Assembly (NCBI RefSeq): GCF_001046895.1
Contig: NZ_CAQI01000044.1
Location: forward strand, 124,001-188,000
DNA: 64,000 nucleotides
Direction: 5' to 3'
From: Pseudarthrobacter siccitolerans
GTDB taxonomy: Bacteria; Actinomycetota; Actinomycetes; Actinomycetales; Micrococcaceae
The notes below the pieces were generated by a model. The model worked only from the letters and a program-made list of their open reading frames with translations, was not told the origin of the DNA and ran no database searches. Of the stretch, positions 16,130 through 25,029 are shown in pieces. The position numbers and the translations under genes are program-made. Positions within the stretch are counted from its first letter, which is position 1. Each line of letters opens with the position of its first letter.

Positions 16130-17319
16130 AGCTGCGGAAGAGGCGGCTGGAAGCGTTCGTACCGGAGCAGCGCGGCGGTACCCATGCCGCCGGCGATGCT
16201 GATCATGGCCAGTGCCAGGCTTCCCGGCGTACCATTCCTGCGCGCCTGGGCCAGCAGCCGGGTCACGAGGACAGCCCCCGATGCACCGTAGGCGTGCCCC
16301 AGGGCCAGCGCACCGCCGTCGAGGTTTACCCGCCCGGCGTCAATCCCCAGCTCGTCAAGGCTGGCCAGCGTCTGCGAGGCAAATGCCTCATTGAACTCCA
16401 CCAAATCCAGCTCTTCAGCGGTCACCCCTGCTACAGCCAGCACATCCCGTGCAGCGGAGGCCGCGCCAATGCCGAGCACTTCCGGTTCCACCCCGGCGGT
16501 GCCGGTGCCCAGCACCAGCAAACCGTCGGGCATGCCCAGGTCCCGCGCGCGTTGCAGTGAAGTGATCACGACGGCGGAGGCAGCGTCCGCGTCAAAGCAG
16601 GAGTTTCCAGCAGTGACGGTTCCCCCGTCCACGAAAGCCGCCGGGAACCGCGCCATCACGGCGGAACCCAGCCCGCGGCGCGGTCCATCGTCCACCGCAA
16701 CGGTGCGGGTCCCGGCAGTCAGCGGCACCAGCTCGCCGTCGAAGTATCCTGCCTCTGCTGCCGCGAGGGCCCTCCGGTGGCTGCACAGGGCGAAGGCGTC
16801 CTGCCGGTCCCTGCTGATGCCGTACTTCCGGGCCACGGTCTCGGCCGCCACACCCATGTCGGGGTCGCCGAACTTTTCCGGCACAAACTGGGCCCGCGGG
16901 TAAAACTCGGGCCCGCCGTCGTCATTCCGGTGCGCCCGCAAAGGAGCGGTGCTGGTGCTTTCCACTCCCCCGGCCAGATACAAGGGGTTGCCGCCGCCTG
17001 CCACCAGCCCGGCAGCGAGGACAATGGCGTCCAGCCCGGAACCGCACTGGCGGTCTACTGTGAGGCCGGGGACGCTGACCGGCAGACCGGCTTCCAGCAG
17101 TGCAAGCCGGGCCACATTTCCGCCGCCACCCACGGCGTTGCCGATCAGCACGTCGGTCACGGCAGCAGGCTCCAGCCCTGCCGCGAGCTCACGCAGGACG
17201 GGCGCGAGGAGCTCGTGGGCGCGGAGTGTCCGCAATGCACCATTGGTCCGGCAGACGGGAGTACGCCGCGCAGCGATGATAACGGGCTGGCGGCCGGGCG
17301 GCAGGAGCTCAGGCGCCAA
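16126..17319 (-). CDS. thiolase-family protein lacking the second catalytic cysteine
   Basis: 397 aa with the full thiolase fold. The nucleophile is C92 in DRQCGSGLDAI, NEAFA starts at N310, and the catalytic histidine is H342 in LGHAYGASGA. The closing motif, normally CxGGGxG, reads SIAGGMG, so the proton-transferring cysteine is S374; the proline of GHP is alanine. Ordinary degradative or biosynthetic thiolysis is therefore doubtful; a decarboxylating or slower Claisen reaction, or a binding role, is possible. TTG start, overlapping the end of the acyl-CoA ligase by 11 bases, so the two are translated together and probably act on the same acyl chain. It faces bioYMN. Confidence 0.8.
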   Translation of the reverse strand: MAPELLPPGRQPVIIAARRTPVCRTNGALRTLRAHELLAPVLRELAAGLEPAAVTDVLIGNAVGGGGNVARLALLEAGLPVSVPGLTVDRQCGSGLDAIVLAAGLVAGGGNPLYLAGGVESTSTAPLRAHRNDDGGPEFYPRAQFVPEKFGDPDMGVAAETVARKYGISRDRQDAFALCSHRRALAAAEAGYFDGELVPLTAGTRTVAVDDGPRRGLGSAVMARFPAAFVDGGTVTAGNSCFDADAASAVVITSLQRARDLGMPDGLLVLGTGTAGVEPEVLGIGAASAARDVLAVAGVTAEELDLVEFNEAFASQTLASLDELGIDAGRVNLDGGALALGHAYGASGAVLVTRLLAQARRNGTPGSLALAMISIAGGMGTAALLRYERFQPPLPQL

Positions 17320-18715
17320 GGCTGTGGATCCTGGGGTCTCCCGCGCTGATCCAGTCCAGCAGCAGGTTCCGGCTGACTTTGCCGCGGTCGGTGGTCGGCA
17401 GTTCAGTCACTGAGTAGTAGTGAAGCGGCCACTTGTCGCGGGCCAGGATATCTTCCAGCCCAGCCCTCAGCTGGGTGGCAGTGACGGCGCCGGCGGACGG
17501 CACAATCCCGGCCACCACGCGCTGGCCCCGCAGGTCGTCCGGCATTCCGGCCGCAATTGCGGCGGCCACGCCGGGCACAGCCGCGAGGGCAAGTTCCACC
17601 TCGTGCGGATAGACGTTTTTGCCGGCGGTGAGGATCATGTCCGCGCGGCGGCCCAGGATATGCAGCTCCCCCGCTTCGAGGTAGCCCTGGTCCCCCACAG
17701 TGAACCAGCCATCGAAAGACCGCAGGGCCTGGCCGTCATCACCCCAGAGGTAGCCATTGCTGACCATCCCGCTGCGAACACAGATGTTGCCGGCGGCACC
17801 GTCCGGAAGGGGTTCGCCCGAGTCGTCGAGGATCCTGACGTCCACTCCGGGGAAGGGCCGGCCGATGCCGGTCCCGCCCACCTCGGCAGCTTCGCCTGCT
17901 GGCAGGCCCGCCCCGGAGACAAAGCTCAGCTCGGATGCGCCGTAGTACTCATAAATCGTAGCGTTGGGCGCCCACCGGCGGGCGGCTTCAAGGGTCCGCG
18001 CATCCAGCTTGGACCCGGCGCAGATGATGGTGCGGACTCCGGATGCATCCACGCATCCGGTCAATCCACGTTCGCTCAGCATGCGCAGCATGGTGGGCAC
18101 CAGCACCAGCCGCGTGACCCGGTCGTAAGTGATGGCCGCGTGGACGTCGCCGACGTCAAAGGTTTCGAGGGTCTGGAATTCCGAACCTGCGTACAGGCAT
18201 TCGGACAGTGCGTAGAGGTTCAGGCTCGCGGCCAGCGGGCCCGGTGCCAGCGTCACATCGTCCTGGCCCAGCCCGAAAAACTCGATCGAAGCCTTAAACG
18301 ACTCCTGCCAGGACCGCCGCGACCGCGTGAACGCCTTCGGGACGGAGGTGGTGCCCGACGTGAGGCCGACCAGGAAGGTGGCGTCCGGCCCGCCGTCGGC
18401 CAGTTCATCCTCAGCGGAAACGGCCGCCGGCTGCGCGGATGACTGGACCAGGCGGACAATGTCCTCCTGCAGGGATTCGGGCCAGGCGGGATCGAGGACG
18501 GCGCACTGGCGTCCGCCGGCTACTGCGGCGGCGAACTTTACGGCAAAATCCACCGAGTTTGCTTCGCACAGGGACGTCACCGCTTTGGTGTTGGGCACCA
18601 GGCCGGCAGCGGCATCGCGGAGCTCCGACCACGTGAGGCGGCGACCGCCAACCGCGAGGGCGGTGTGGTGCGGCCGCTCTTCGGCCCAGCGCTGGATGTG
18701 GTTGAGGAAAGGCAT
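17309..18715 (-). CDS. AMP-forming acyl-CoA synthetase/ligase (ANL family)
   Basis: 468 aa, short for the family (usually 500-560). The phosphate loop is GLTSGTTSVPKAF (about 120-132). The A5-type motif is YGASELSF, the hinge region GWFTVGDQGYLEAGELHILGRRADMIL, and the C-terminal catalytic lysine sits in TDRGKVSR. It should activate a carboxylic acid as acyl-AMP and transfer it to CoA. The small N-domain suggests a compact substrate; it cannot be named. The gene leads a two-gene unit with the thiolase-like protein. The ATG at 18715 gives MPFLNHIQRW, the usual family start; an in-frame GTG at 18739 is possible, and neither has a good ribosome binding site. Confidence 0.82.
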   Translation of the reverse strand: MPFLNHIQRWAEERPHHTALAVGGRRLTWSELRDAAAGLVPNTKAVTSLCEANSVDFAVKFAAAVAGGRQCAVLDPAWPESLQEDIVRLVQSSAQPAAVSAEDELADGGPDATFLVGLTSGTTSVPKAFTRSRRSWQESFKASIEFFGLGQDDVTLAPGPLAASLNLYALSECLYAGSEFQTLETFDVGDVHAAITYDRVTRLVLVPTMLRMLSERGLTGCVDASGVRTIICAGSKLDARTLEAARRWAPNATIYEYYGASELSFVSGAGLPAGEAAEVGGTGIGRPFPGVDVRILDDSGEPLPDGAAGNICVRSGMVSNGYLWGDDGQALRSFDGWFTVGDQGYLEAGELHILGRRADMILTAGKNVYPHEVELALAAVPGVAAAIAAGMPDDLRGQRVVAGIVPSAGAVTATQLRAGLEDILARDKWPLHYYSVTELPTTDRGKVSRNLLLDWISAGDPRIHSLGA

Positions 18716-18762
18716 CGGATCAACTTTACCGGCGCGCACCGGTTGAAGTCCGGGCCCGCGGG

Positions 18763-18768
18763 TATTGT
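18763..18768 (+). promoter_or_regulatory. -10 element TATTGT for a leaderless metallopeptidase mRNA
   Basis: TATTGT ends six bases before the ATG at 18775 and no Shine-Dalgarno sequence is present. TTGAAG lies 14 bases upstream, short for a -35 element. Confidence 0.45.
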
Positions 18769-18774
18769 GACTTT

Positions 18775-19653
18775 ATGAGCTTCAATGACAATGTCCAGCT
18801 GGATCCGTCACAGGTCCAGGACCGGCGCGGCATGGGCCGCGGAGTGAAGGTGGGCGGCGGCATCGGCGGCGGGCTCATCCTGCTGATCGCCACGCTTTTG
18901 GGTGTGAATCCGCAGCTGCTGGAAGGGCTGGCCGGGGCCGGGCAGGAACCGCAAAGCCAGGGCACGGCACCGGCCTGTAAAACGGGCGCCGACGCCGATG
19001 CCCGGGTGGACTGCCGCATCACAGGCACGGTCAACAGCCTCAACGCCTTTTGGCCCGCCTACCTGCAGCAGTACAACGTGCAGTACCCGCAGCCGGAGAC
19101 AGTGATATTCGAACAGGGGGTCAGCACAGGCTGCGGCACGGCCTCCAGCGCCGTTGGACCGTTCTATTGCCCCGCGGATACCACCGCCTACTTCGACCCA
19201 GGCTTCTTCCAGGAGCTGGTGGACCGGTTCGGATCCTCGGGCGGTCCGCTCGCGCAGGAGTACGTTGTGGCCCACGAGTTCGGGCACCACATCCAGAACG
19301 TGCTGGGAAACCTGGACCGGGCACAGCAGGATCCGCAGGGCCCGGAGTCAGGTGCGGTCCGCGTTGAACTCCAGGCGGACTGCTACGCCGGGTTGTGGGC
19401 AAGGCACGCCTCAACCCAGCCGGGCCCCGACGGCCAGCCGTTCCTTGAACAGCTCACCCAGCAGGACCTCAACGACGCCCTGTCCGCTGCTTCGGCCGTG
19501 GGCGATGACCGGATCCAGGAAGCCGCAACCGGCCGCGTCTCCCCCGAGGCCTGGACGCACGGATCCAGTGAGCAGCGCCAGCGGTGGTTCTACCAGGGCT
19601 ACCAGACGGGCGACATCAACCAGTGCGACACATTCTCCGCGCCTAACCTCTAG
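18775..19653 (+). CDS. neutral zinc metallopeptidase, YpfJ family
   Basis: 292 aa. A membrane anchor at about 28-43 follows a short N-terminus that begins with a proline/arginine-containing region. The extracellular part carries HEFGH (167-171) as the zinc-binding helix, with the third ligand likely in VELQADCYAGLWARH, which fits the neutral zinc metallopeptidase family (PF04228). Cysteine pairs in the domain (for example C68/C80 and C120/C132) could form disulfides. Substrate unknown. It is divergent from the acyl-CoA ligase and convergent with the SUF operon, with three hairpins behind it. Confidence 0.9.
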   Translation: MSFNDNVQLDPSQVQDRRGMGRGVKVGGGIGGGLILLIATLLGVNPQLLEGLAGAGQEPQSQGTAPACKTGADADARVDCRITGTVNSLNAFWPAYLQQYNVQYPQPETVIFEQGVSTGCGTASSAVGPFYCPADTTAYFDPGFFQELVDRFGSSGGPLAQEYVVAHEFGHHIQNVLGNLDRAQQDPQGPESGAVRVELQADCYAGLWARHASTQPGPDGQPFLEQLTQQDLNDALSAASAVGDDRIQEAATGRVSPEAWTHGSSEQRQRWFYQGYQTGDINQCDTFSAPNL

Positions 19654-19658
19654 TCTCG

Positions 19659-19716
19659 TCGATTGCTCCGTAACTGCCGTTTTCAGCCGTGATAACGGCC
19701 GCTACGGAGCAATCGA
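19659..19716. terminator. long hairpin past the metallopeptidase gene
   Basis: TCGATTGCTCCGTA (19659-19672) pairs perfectly with 19703-19716, and GCCGTT (19676-19681) with AACGGC (19694-19699) inside it. Twenty base pairs in two blocks is longer than a usual terminator. It begins six bases after the stop codon. Confidence 0.6.
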
Positions 19717-19726
19717 TGTGTAGGAA

Positions 19727-19775
19727 CGACGACGGCGGGTCACCTCTCCTCTGAAAGGTGCCCCGCCGCCGTCGT
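19727..19775. terminator. second hairpin in the convergent gap
   Basis: ACGACGGCGGG near 19729-19739 and CACCT (19741-19745) pair with AGGTG (19756-19760) and the GC-rich CGCCGCCGTCGT up to 19775, with small bulges. Confidence 0.5.
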
Positions 19776-19783
19776 ACTTGGGC

Positions 19784-19840
19784 CCACGCCGCCGAGGGTT
19801 CCCTGGCCGAAGCGAAGCGAGGCCAGGGAAGGCGGTGGGG
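19784..19840. terminator. third hairpin, terminator of the SUF operon
   Basis: TTCCCTGGCC (19799-19808) pairs perfectly with GGCCAGGGAA (19821-19830) around a 12-base loop, and flanking CCCAC..GCC arms extend the stem with one bulge. It ends two bases before the sufT stop on the minus strand. Confidence 0.6.
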
Positions 19841-19841
19841 A

Positions 19842-20174
19842 TTAGATGTTAAAGCCGAGGGCCCGCATCTGGTCCTTGCCGTCATCGGTGATCCGTTCGG
19901 GACCCCAGGGAGGCATCCAGACCCAGTTCAGGCGCCAGTCGTCAACCACGCCGTCCAGGGCCTTGCCCACCTGCTCCTCGAGGACATCGGTGAGCGGGCA
20001 CGCGGCGGTGGTCAGGGTCATGTCGATCAGCAGCGCGCCGTCGTCGTCGGAGTACTTCAGGCCATAAAGCAGGCCGAGGTCCACGATGTTGACGCCGAGC
20101 TCAGGATCGATCACATCCTTGAGCGCTTCTTCAACGTCCTCCAGACTGGTACGGGACGCGTTGATTTCGGTCAT
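19842..20174 (-). CDS. sufT: Fe-S cluster assembly/carrier protein, SufT-type (DUF59/MIP18 family)
   Basis: 110 aa DUF59 protein. The family core EEALKDVIDPELGVNIVDLGLLYGL contains the DPE motif (about residues 25-27), and TLTTAACPLTDVLEEQV holds the conserved cysteine, with LNWVWMPPWGPERIT near the end. Such proteins help mature or carry Fe-S clusters and are usually the last gene of actinobacterial SUF operons, as here. It starts 13 bases after the sufC stop. The stop codon directly abuts a strong hairpin. Confidence 0.9.
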   Translation of the reverse strand: MTEINASRTSLEDVEEALKDVIDPELGVNIVDLGLLYGLKYSDDDGALLIDMTLTTAACPLTDVLEEQVGKALDGVVDDWRLNWVWMPPWGPERITDDGKDQMRALGFNI

Positions 20175-20187
20175 GGCGAGGTCCTAA

Positions 20188-20976
20188 CTAGGCCTGGACC
20201 GCGGCGGGTGCAGCGGCGGCGCCGGCACCCTTGGCGTAGCGGTCGTAGCCTTCTTCTTCCAGGCGGTCGGCGAGCTCGGGGCCGCCTTCCTCAACAACCT
20301 GTCCGTCCACGAACACGTGTACGAAGTCAGGCTTGATGTAGCGCAGGATGCGGGTGTAGTGCGTGATGAGCAGCGTGCCCATGTTGCCTTCGGCGTGCGC
20401 GCGGTTGACGCCCTCGGAGACAACCTTCAGTGCATCGACGTCCAGGCCGGAGTCGGTCTCGTCCAGGACGGCGAACTTGGGCTTGAAGAGTTCGAGCTGG
20501 AGGATCTCCACGCGCTTCTTTTCGCCGCCGGAGAACCCTTCGTTGACGTTGCGCTGGGCGAAGTCGGCGTCAATACGCAGCTGCTCCATGGCAGCCTTGA
20601 CGTCCTTTGTCCAGGTGCGCAGGGCCGGTGCCTGGCCGTCGATGGCGGTCTTGGCGGTGCGCAGGAAGTTGGTCATGCTGACACCGGGGACCTCCACGGG
20701 GTACTGCATGGCCAGGAAGACGCCGGCGCGGGCGCGCTCGTCAACGCTCATCTCCAGGACGTCTTCGCCGTCCAGGGTGATGGAGCCGCTGGTGACGTTG
20801 TAGCGAGGGTGGCCTGCGATGGTGGAAGCCAGCGTGGACTTGCCGGAGCCGTTGGGGCCCATGATGGCGTGGGTTTCGCCGGTCCGGATGGTCAGGCTGA
20901 CGCCCTTCAGGATTTCCTTGGTGCCCTGCTCCGTCTCAATGCTGACGTGCAGGTCCTTGATCTCAAGAGTAGACAT
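20188..20976 (-). CDS. sufC: Fe-S cluster assembly ATPase SufC
   Basis: 262 aa soluble ABC ATPase that drives the SufBCD scaffold. Walker A is GPNGSGKST (about 39-47), the signature FSGGEKKRVEILQL, and Walker B FAVLDETDSGLD, which has the SufC-specific DETDSGLD form. MSTLEIKDLHVS gives the normal start; AGGAG lies about ten bases upstream of the ATG at 20976. The frame continues upstream through unrelated sequence, which is not part of the protein. The end is alanine-rich. Confidence 0.95.
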   Translation of the reverse strand: MSTLEIKDLHVSIETEQGTKEILKGVSLTIRTGETHAIMGPNGSGKSTLASTIAGHPRYNVTSGSITLDGEDVLEMSVDERARAGVFLAMQYPVEVPGVSMTNFLRTAKTAIDGQAPALRTWTKDVKAAMEQLRIDADFAQRNVNEGFSGGEKKRVEILQLELFKPKFAVLDETDSGLDVDALKVVSEGVNRAHAEGNMGTLLITHYTRILRYIKPDFVHVFVDGQVVEEGGPELADRLEEEGYDRYAKGAGAAAAPAAVQA

Positions 20977-20993
20977 ATGTCTTGTTCTCCTCT

Positions 20994-21018
20994 GCACCGG
21001 GCCTGGCGGCTCCGGTGC
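20994..21018. promoter_or_regulatory. short hairpin in front of sufC
   Basis: GCACCGG (20994-21000) pairs with CCGGTGC (21012-21018) in the 79-base gap between the Rieske gene and sufC, the largest gap inside the operon. It could tune mRNA stability or the SufC level. No function is proven. Confidence 0.3.
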
Positions 21019-21055
21019 GGTCTCTGTCTGGAAGTTGGTTCGTAAATCTGTGGTG

Positions 21056-21415
21056 CTAGCTGAAGTTGGGGGCTTCGGCGCCGTTGAGGATGTTGGTGAA
21101 GTCCACATAGACCTCATCGCCCCGCACCTCGACGGCGAACACGGGCACGGGATCGTAGGCCGGCAGCTGCAGCGGCTCCCCGGTGCGCAGATCGAACTGG
21201 GAACCGTGGCCCCAGCATTCGATGGCGCAGCCCTCCACTTCGCCCTCGGACAGCGAAATGTCCGCGTGCGAGCAGGTATCGCCAATAGCGTGGATCTCCC
21301 CCATGGAGTCCTTGACGATGGCCACCGGGTAGTCGTCGATCAGGATCCGCAGCGCCTGCTTCAGCTGGATTTCATCCACTTTGCAGACAAGCTCGCCCTT
21401 TGGCTGGTCAGTCAT
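21056..21415 (-). CDS. Rieske-type ferredoxin of the SUF operon
   Basis: 119 aa single-domain Rieske protein. The 2Fe-2S ligands are C and H in TCSHADISL and C and H in ECWGHGSQFD (CxH...CxxH). It looks like the ferredoxin subunit of ring-hydroxylating oxygenases, but no oxygenase genes are present. Its place between sufD and sufC suggests a role in electron or iron supply during cluster assembly, as in many actinobacterial SUF operons (inference). It begins 24 bases after the sufD stop. Confidence 0.92.
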   Translation of the reverse strand: MTDQPKGELVCKVDEIQLKQALRILIDDYPVAIVKDSMGEIHAIGDTCSHADISLSEGEVEGCAIECWGHGSQFDLRTGEPLQLPAYDPVPVFAVEVRGDEVYVDFTNILNGAEAPNFS

Positions 21416-21439
21416 TTGTAAACCCGTGCTCCGTGCCTT

Positions 21440-22723
21440 CTAGTTGTCCGTCAGTGCGAGTTCGCGCTCAACAGCGTCGGTCAGCCGCTCCTCGATGGAG
21501 GGGACCTTGATCTGCTGGATGATCTCGTTCAGGAAGCCGCGGACCACCAGGCGGCGGGCAACATCTTCCGGGATGCCGCGTGCCATCAGGTAGAACAGGT
21601 GCTCGTCGTCCATCCGGCCGGTGGCGCTGGCGTGGCCTGCACCCTCGATCAGCCCGGTCTCGATTTCGAGGTTGGGCACTGAGTCGGCGCGGGCGCCCTC
21701 AGTCAGCAGCAGGTTGCGGTTGGCCTCGTAGGTGTCGGTGCCTTCAGCTTCCTTGCGGATCAGGACGTCGCCAACCCAGACGGCGTGGGCGTTGCGGCCC
21801 TGCAGTGCGCCCTTGTAGAGCACGTTGGACTTGCAGTTGGGCACGGCGTGGTCGACGAAGAGGCGCTGCTCCAGGTGCTGGCCGGCGTCGGCGAAGTACA
21901 GGCCGAACATTTCAGCCTCGCCGCCGGGGGCGGTGAAACGGGCCGACGGCGTGACGCGGACCAGGTCGCCGCCGAGGCTCACCATAACGTGCTTGAGCTT
22001 GGCGTCGCGGCCGATCTTTGCCTGCTGTGAGGAGGCGTGCACGGCGTCGTCGTTCCATTCCTGGAGGGAGATGACCGTCAGGCTGGCGCCGTCTTCGACG
22101 ATGATCTCCACGTTTTCCGACACCACGGCGGAGCCCCTGTGGTTCAGGACCACAACTGACTTGGAGAACTTCCCGGCGACAATCACCAGGTGCTGGGCGG
22201 CAGCCTCCAGGGAGGTGCCTTCGATGTCGACGCTGATCTCCGTCGTCGCCTCGAACTCTGACGGGATGGTCAGCACGGTTGCTCCCGCGAAGTTCTCCCA
22301 TGCGTTGGCGGACACGCGGTCCTCAGGAATGCCGGCGGTACCGATGCGCCGGTCCTCGCGGCCGACGCTCTCAACGGTGACCTGCTCGGGACCGCTGACC
22401 ACCACGGTGGGTGCGGCGCCGGACAGGACCTCGGAGTGCAGCCCGCGGAGGCGCTTGAGCGGGGTGAAGCGCCAGTCTTCCTCCATGCCGGTGAGCGGCT
22501 TGAAGTCGGCCAGCTTGTAGGACGTGAGGCGCCCGGCGCGTGAGCTGTCCGGGATGCCGACGCCGCCGCCGTGGGAGTGGCTCTTGGCCGAATCCCCGGC
22601 GAGCGGTGCCTTGTTGCCCGCGTTGATGGGCGAAAGGCTCTCGCCTTCCTCGGTGAAGCCGTCGATGAACGGCTGGGCTGAGGGCGCGCCGATGCGTGCC
22701 TTTTCAGTAGTGATTTCAGTCAT
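21440..22723 (-). CDS. sufD: Fe-S cluster assembly scaffold protein SufD
   Basis: 427 aa. The C-terminal half has the parallel beta-helix repeats and the shared SufB/SufD end: HASATGRMDDEHLFYLMARGIPEDVARRLVVRGFLNEI. The N-terminal 60 residues are variable and hydrophilic. Together with SufB and SufC it forms the SufBC2D complex that builds clusters. The ATG lies two bases past the sufB stop. A conserved histidine used at the SufB-SufD interface is probably in the SGHASATG segment. Confidence 0.93.
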   Translation of the reverse strand: MTEITTEKARIGAPSAQPFIDGFTEEGESLSPINAGNKAPLAGDSAKSHSHGGGVGIPDSSRAGRLTSYKLADFKPLTGMEEDWRFTPLKRLRGLHSEVLSGAAPTVVVSGPEQVTVESVGREDRRIGTAGIPEDRVSANAWENFAGATVLTIPSEFEATTEISVDIEGTSLEAAAQHLVIVAGKFSKSVVVLNHRGSAVVSENVEIIVEDGASLTVISLQEWNDDAVHASSQQAKIGRDAKLKHVMVSLGGDLVRVTPSARFTAPGGEAEMFGLYFADAGQHLEQRLFVDHAVPNCKSNVLYKGALQGRNAHAVWVGDVLIRKEAEGTDTYEANRNLLLTEGARADSVPNLEIETGLIEGAGHASATGRMDDEHLFYLMARGIPEDVARRLVVRGFLNEIIQQIKVPSIEERLTDAVERELALTDN

Positions 22724-22725
22724 CG

Positions 22726-24189
22726 TTATCCGACGGACCCTTCCATCTGCAGTTCGATCAGGCGGTTCAGCTCAAGTGCGTACTCCATGGGGAGCTCGCG
22801 GGCAATCGGCTCGATGAAGCCGCGGACGATCATCGCCATGGCTTCGTCTTCGCGCATGCCGCGGGACATCAGGTAGAAGAGCTGCTCTTCGCTGACCCGG
22901 GAAACAGTTGCCTCGTGGCCCATCACAACGTCGTCCTCGCGGATGTCGATGTACGGGTAGGTGTCCGAGCGGCTGATGGTGTCAACCAGCAGCGCATCAC
23001 AGCGGACGGTGTTGGCGGAGTGCTTGGCGCCTTCACGGACCTGGACCAGGCCGCGGTAGGCTGCACGGCCGCCTCCGCGTGCCACCGACTTGGAGATGAT
23101 GGAGCTCTTGGTGTTCGGCGCGATGTGGACCATCTTGGAGCCGGTGTCCTGGTGCTGGCCTTCGCCGGCGAACGCGATGGACAGGGTCTCGCCCTTGGCG
23201 TGCTCGCCCACGAGGTACACGGCCGGGTACTTCATGGTGACCTTGGAACCGATGTTGCCATCGACCCATTCCATGGTGGCGCCCTCTTCGCAGATGGCAC
23301 GCTTGGTCACCAGGTTGTACACGTTGTTGGACCAGTTCTGGATGGTAGTGTAGCGGACGCGGGCGCCCTTCTTCACGATGATTTCCACCACTGCGGAGTG
23401 CAGGGAGTCCGAGGTGTAGATCGGCGCGGTGCAGCCTTCGATGTAGTGGACGTAGGAGTCCTCATCCGCGATGATCAGGGTGCGCTCGAACTGGCCCATG
23501 TTTTCCGTGTTGATGCGGAAGTATGCCTGCAGCGGGATATCCACGTGGACGCCCTTGGGGACGTACACAAAGGAGCCGCCGGACCAGACGGAGGTGTTCA
23601 GCGACGCGAACTTGTTGTCGCCCACCGGGATGACGGTGCCGAAGTACTCCTGGAAGATCTCCGGGTGTTCCTTCAGTGCAGTGTCGGTGTCGAGGAAGAT
23701 GACACCCTGCCTCTCAAGGTCCTCACGCAGCTGGTGGTAGACGACCTCGGACTCGTACTGGGCGGCGACACCGGAAACCAGGCGCTGCTTTTCGGCTTCT
23801 GGGATGCCCAGCTTGTCGTAGGTGTTCTTGATGTCCTCGGGGAGGTCTTCCCACGTGGCTGCCTGCTTCTCGGTGGAGCGGACAAAGTACTTGATGTTGT
23901 CGAAGTCGATGCCGGACAGGTCCGCGCCCCAGGTGGGCATGGGCTTGCGGTCGAAGTACTTCAGGCCCTTGAGGCGAAGGTCGAGCATCCATTCCGGCTC
24001 GCTCTTCTTCGCCGAAATGTCCCGGACTACCTCTTCGTTGAGCCCACGGCGTGCGTTGGCGCCGGCGTCGTTCTTGTCGGCCCATCCGTACTCGTAGGTG
24101 CCGATGCCGTGGAGCTCGGGATTCTTTTCCAGAATCTCCGAGATCACAGTGTTTTCGGCTACCGCTTTCTCTGATAGTTGGTCCGTCAT
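22726..24189 (-). CDS. sufB: Fe-S cluster assembly scaffold protein SufB
   Basis: 487 aa core scaffold protein. Marks include [10 protein letters not shown] near the N-terminus, [26 protein letters not shown]-like [17 protein letters not shown] with the candidate cluster cysteine, and the closing [21 protein letters not shown]. An upstream GTG at 24192 is possible, but the ATG at 24189 with AAGG about six bases before it is preferred. The ATG overlaps the sufR stop by one base (TGATG), so sufR and sufB are translationally coupled. Confidence 0.95.
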   Translation of the reverse strand: MTDQLSEKAVAENTVISEILEKNPELHGIGTYEYGWADKNDAGANARRGLNEEVVRDISAKKSEPEWMLDLRLKGLKYFDRKPMPTWGADLSGIDFDNIKYFVRSTEKQAATWEDLPEDIKNTYDKLGIPEAEKQRLVSGVAAQYESEVVYHQLREDLERQGVIFLDTDTALKEHPEIFQEYFGTVIPVGDNKFASLNTSVWSGGSFVYVPKGVHVDIPLQAYFRINTENMGQFERTLIIADEDSYVHYIEGCTAPIYTSDSLHSAVVEIIVKKGARVRYTTIQNWSNNVYNLVTKRAICEEGATMEWVDGNIGSKVTMKYPAVYLVGEHAKGETLSIAFAGEGQHQDTGSKMVHIAPNTKSSIISKSVARGGGRAAYRGLVQVREGAKHSANTVRCDALLVDTISRSDTYPYIDIREDDVVMGHEATVSRVSEEQLFYLMSRGMREDEAMAMIVRGFIEPIARELPMEYALELNRLIELQMEGSVG

Positions 24190-25022
24190 CACGGCCTTTC
24201 TTGCTGCTGGTTGGTTACTTCATTCAGGCTGGCGGGGGCTGCCGGGAGCTTTGTGGGCGCCTGGGCAGACAGCCGGCCTGTAGGAATGTGGGTGGTGCAG
24301 ACGTGCCCGCCGCGCGCCAGGGTGGAAAGCCGGCGCACGTCCACGCCCACCAGCCTCGAGAACACTTCGGTCTCCACATCGCAGAAAACGGGGAACCGGG
24401 CGGCGAGTTGCTGGATGGGGCAGTGACCCTGGCACAGCTGCACGCTGGAGAGGGCCGCCGGGAGCGGAGCTTTGGCCTCGATGGAGGCTGCGGACGCGAC
24501 GAAATTATCACGGCTCAGCGCGTTGGCCAGCGCCCTGGCGCGGTCGGTGACGTCCGGGCCGGCCTTTTCGATTTCGGGCGCGTAGCGGCGCTCCATCTCC
24601 GAGAAGCGTTCGACGGCGAAAGCCCGCACGGCGTCCGGGCCCGCCATCTTCTGGAGCTGCTGGAGAGCCAGAGCGGCGATATCAAGGTAGTCGTTGCCGA
24701 GGCTGGACTGGCCCTGCGAGCTGAGGACGTAGCGGCGGGCGGGACGTCCGGCGCCCGCACCCGACCTGGCCACGCGCTTTACTTCGATGACGCCTGCGCG
24801 GGACAAATGATCCAGGTGCCGCCGTACGGCCGCCGGGGTGAAGCCCAGCAGGTCACCGAGCTCGGCGGCGCTGACAGGTCCGTGCTCCAGGACGGCGGAC
24901 AGGACCCGGTCCCGGGTGCGCTCGTCGGCGTCGGCCACCGGACCGGCGGCCGGGCGGCCACGGTCTGCGGGAGCCTCTAAGGCCCCGTGCCCGGCAACGG
25001 GCACAGCAGTAGCGTTGGTCAT
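24189..25022 (-). CDS. sufR: SufR-type Fe-S cluster-sensing repressor
   Basis: 277 aa. A winged helix-turn-helix at about 33-98 contains [27 protein letters not shown]. The C-terminal part carries C197, C201, C214 and C242 as candidate cluster ligands (C-x3-C-x12-C-x27-C). The CX12CX13CX14C pattern of described SufR proteins is not exactly met: aspartate D228 sits where the third cysteine would fall. It should repress the SUF operon when loaded with a cluster. The frame runs 47 codons further, but the ATG at 25022 gives a sensible start and leaves the operator at 25030-25047 upstream. Confidence 0.88.
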   Translation of the reverse strand: MTNATAVPVAGHGALEAPADRGRPAAGPVADADERTRDRVLSAVLEHGPVSAAELGDLLGFTPAAVRRHLDHLSRAGVIEVKRVARSGAGAGRPARRYVLSSQGQSSLGNDYLDIAALALQQLQKMAGPDAVRAFAVERFSEMERRYAPEIEKAGPDVTDRARALANALSRDNFVASAASIEAKAPLPAALSSVQLCQGHCPIQQLAARFPVFCDVETEVFSRLVGVDVRRLSTLARGGHVCTTHIPTGRLSAQAPTKLPAAPASLNEVTNQQQERP

Positions 25023-25029
25023 GGAATAC

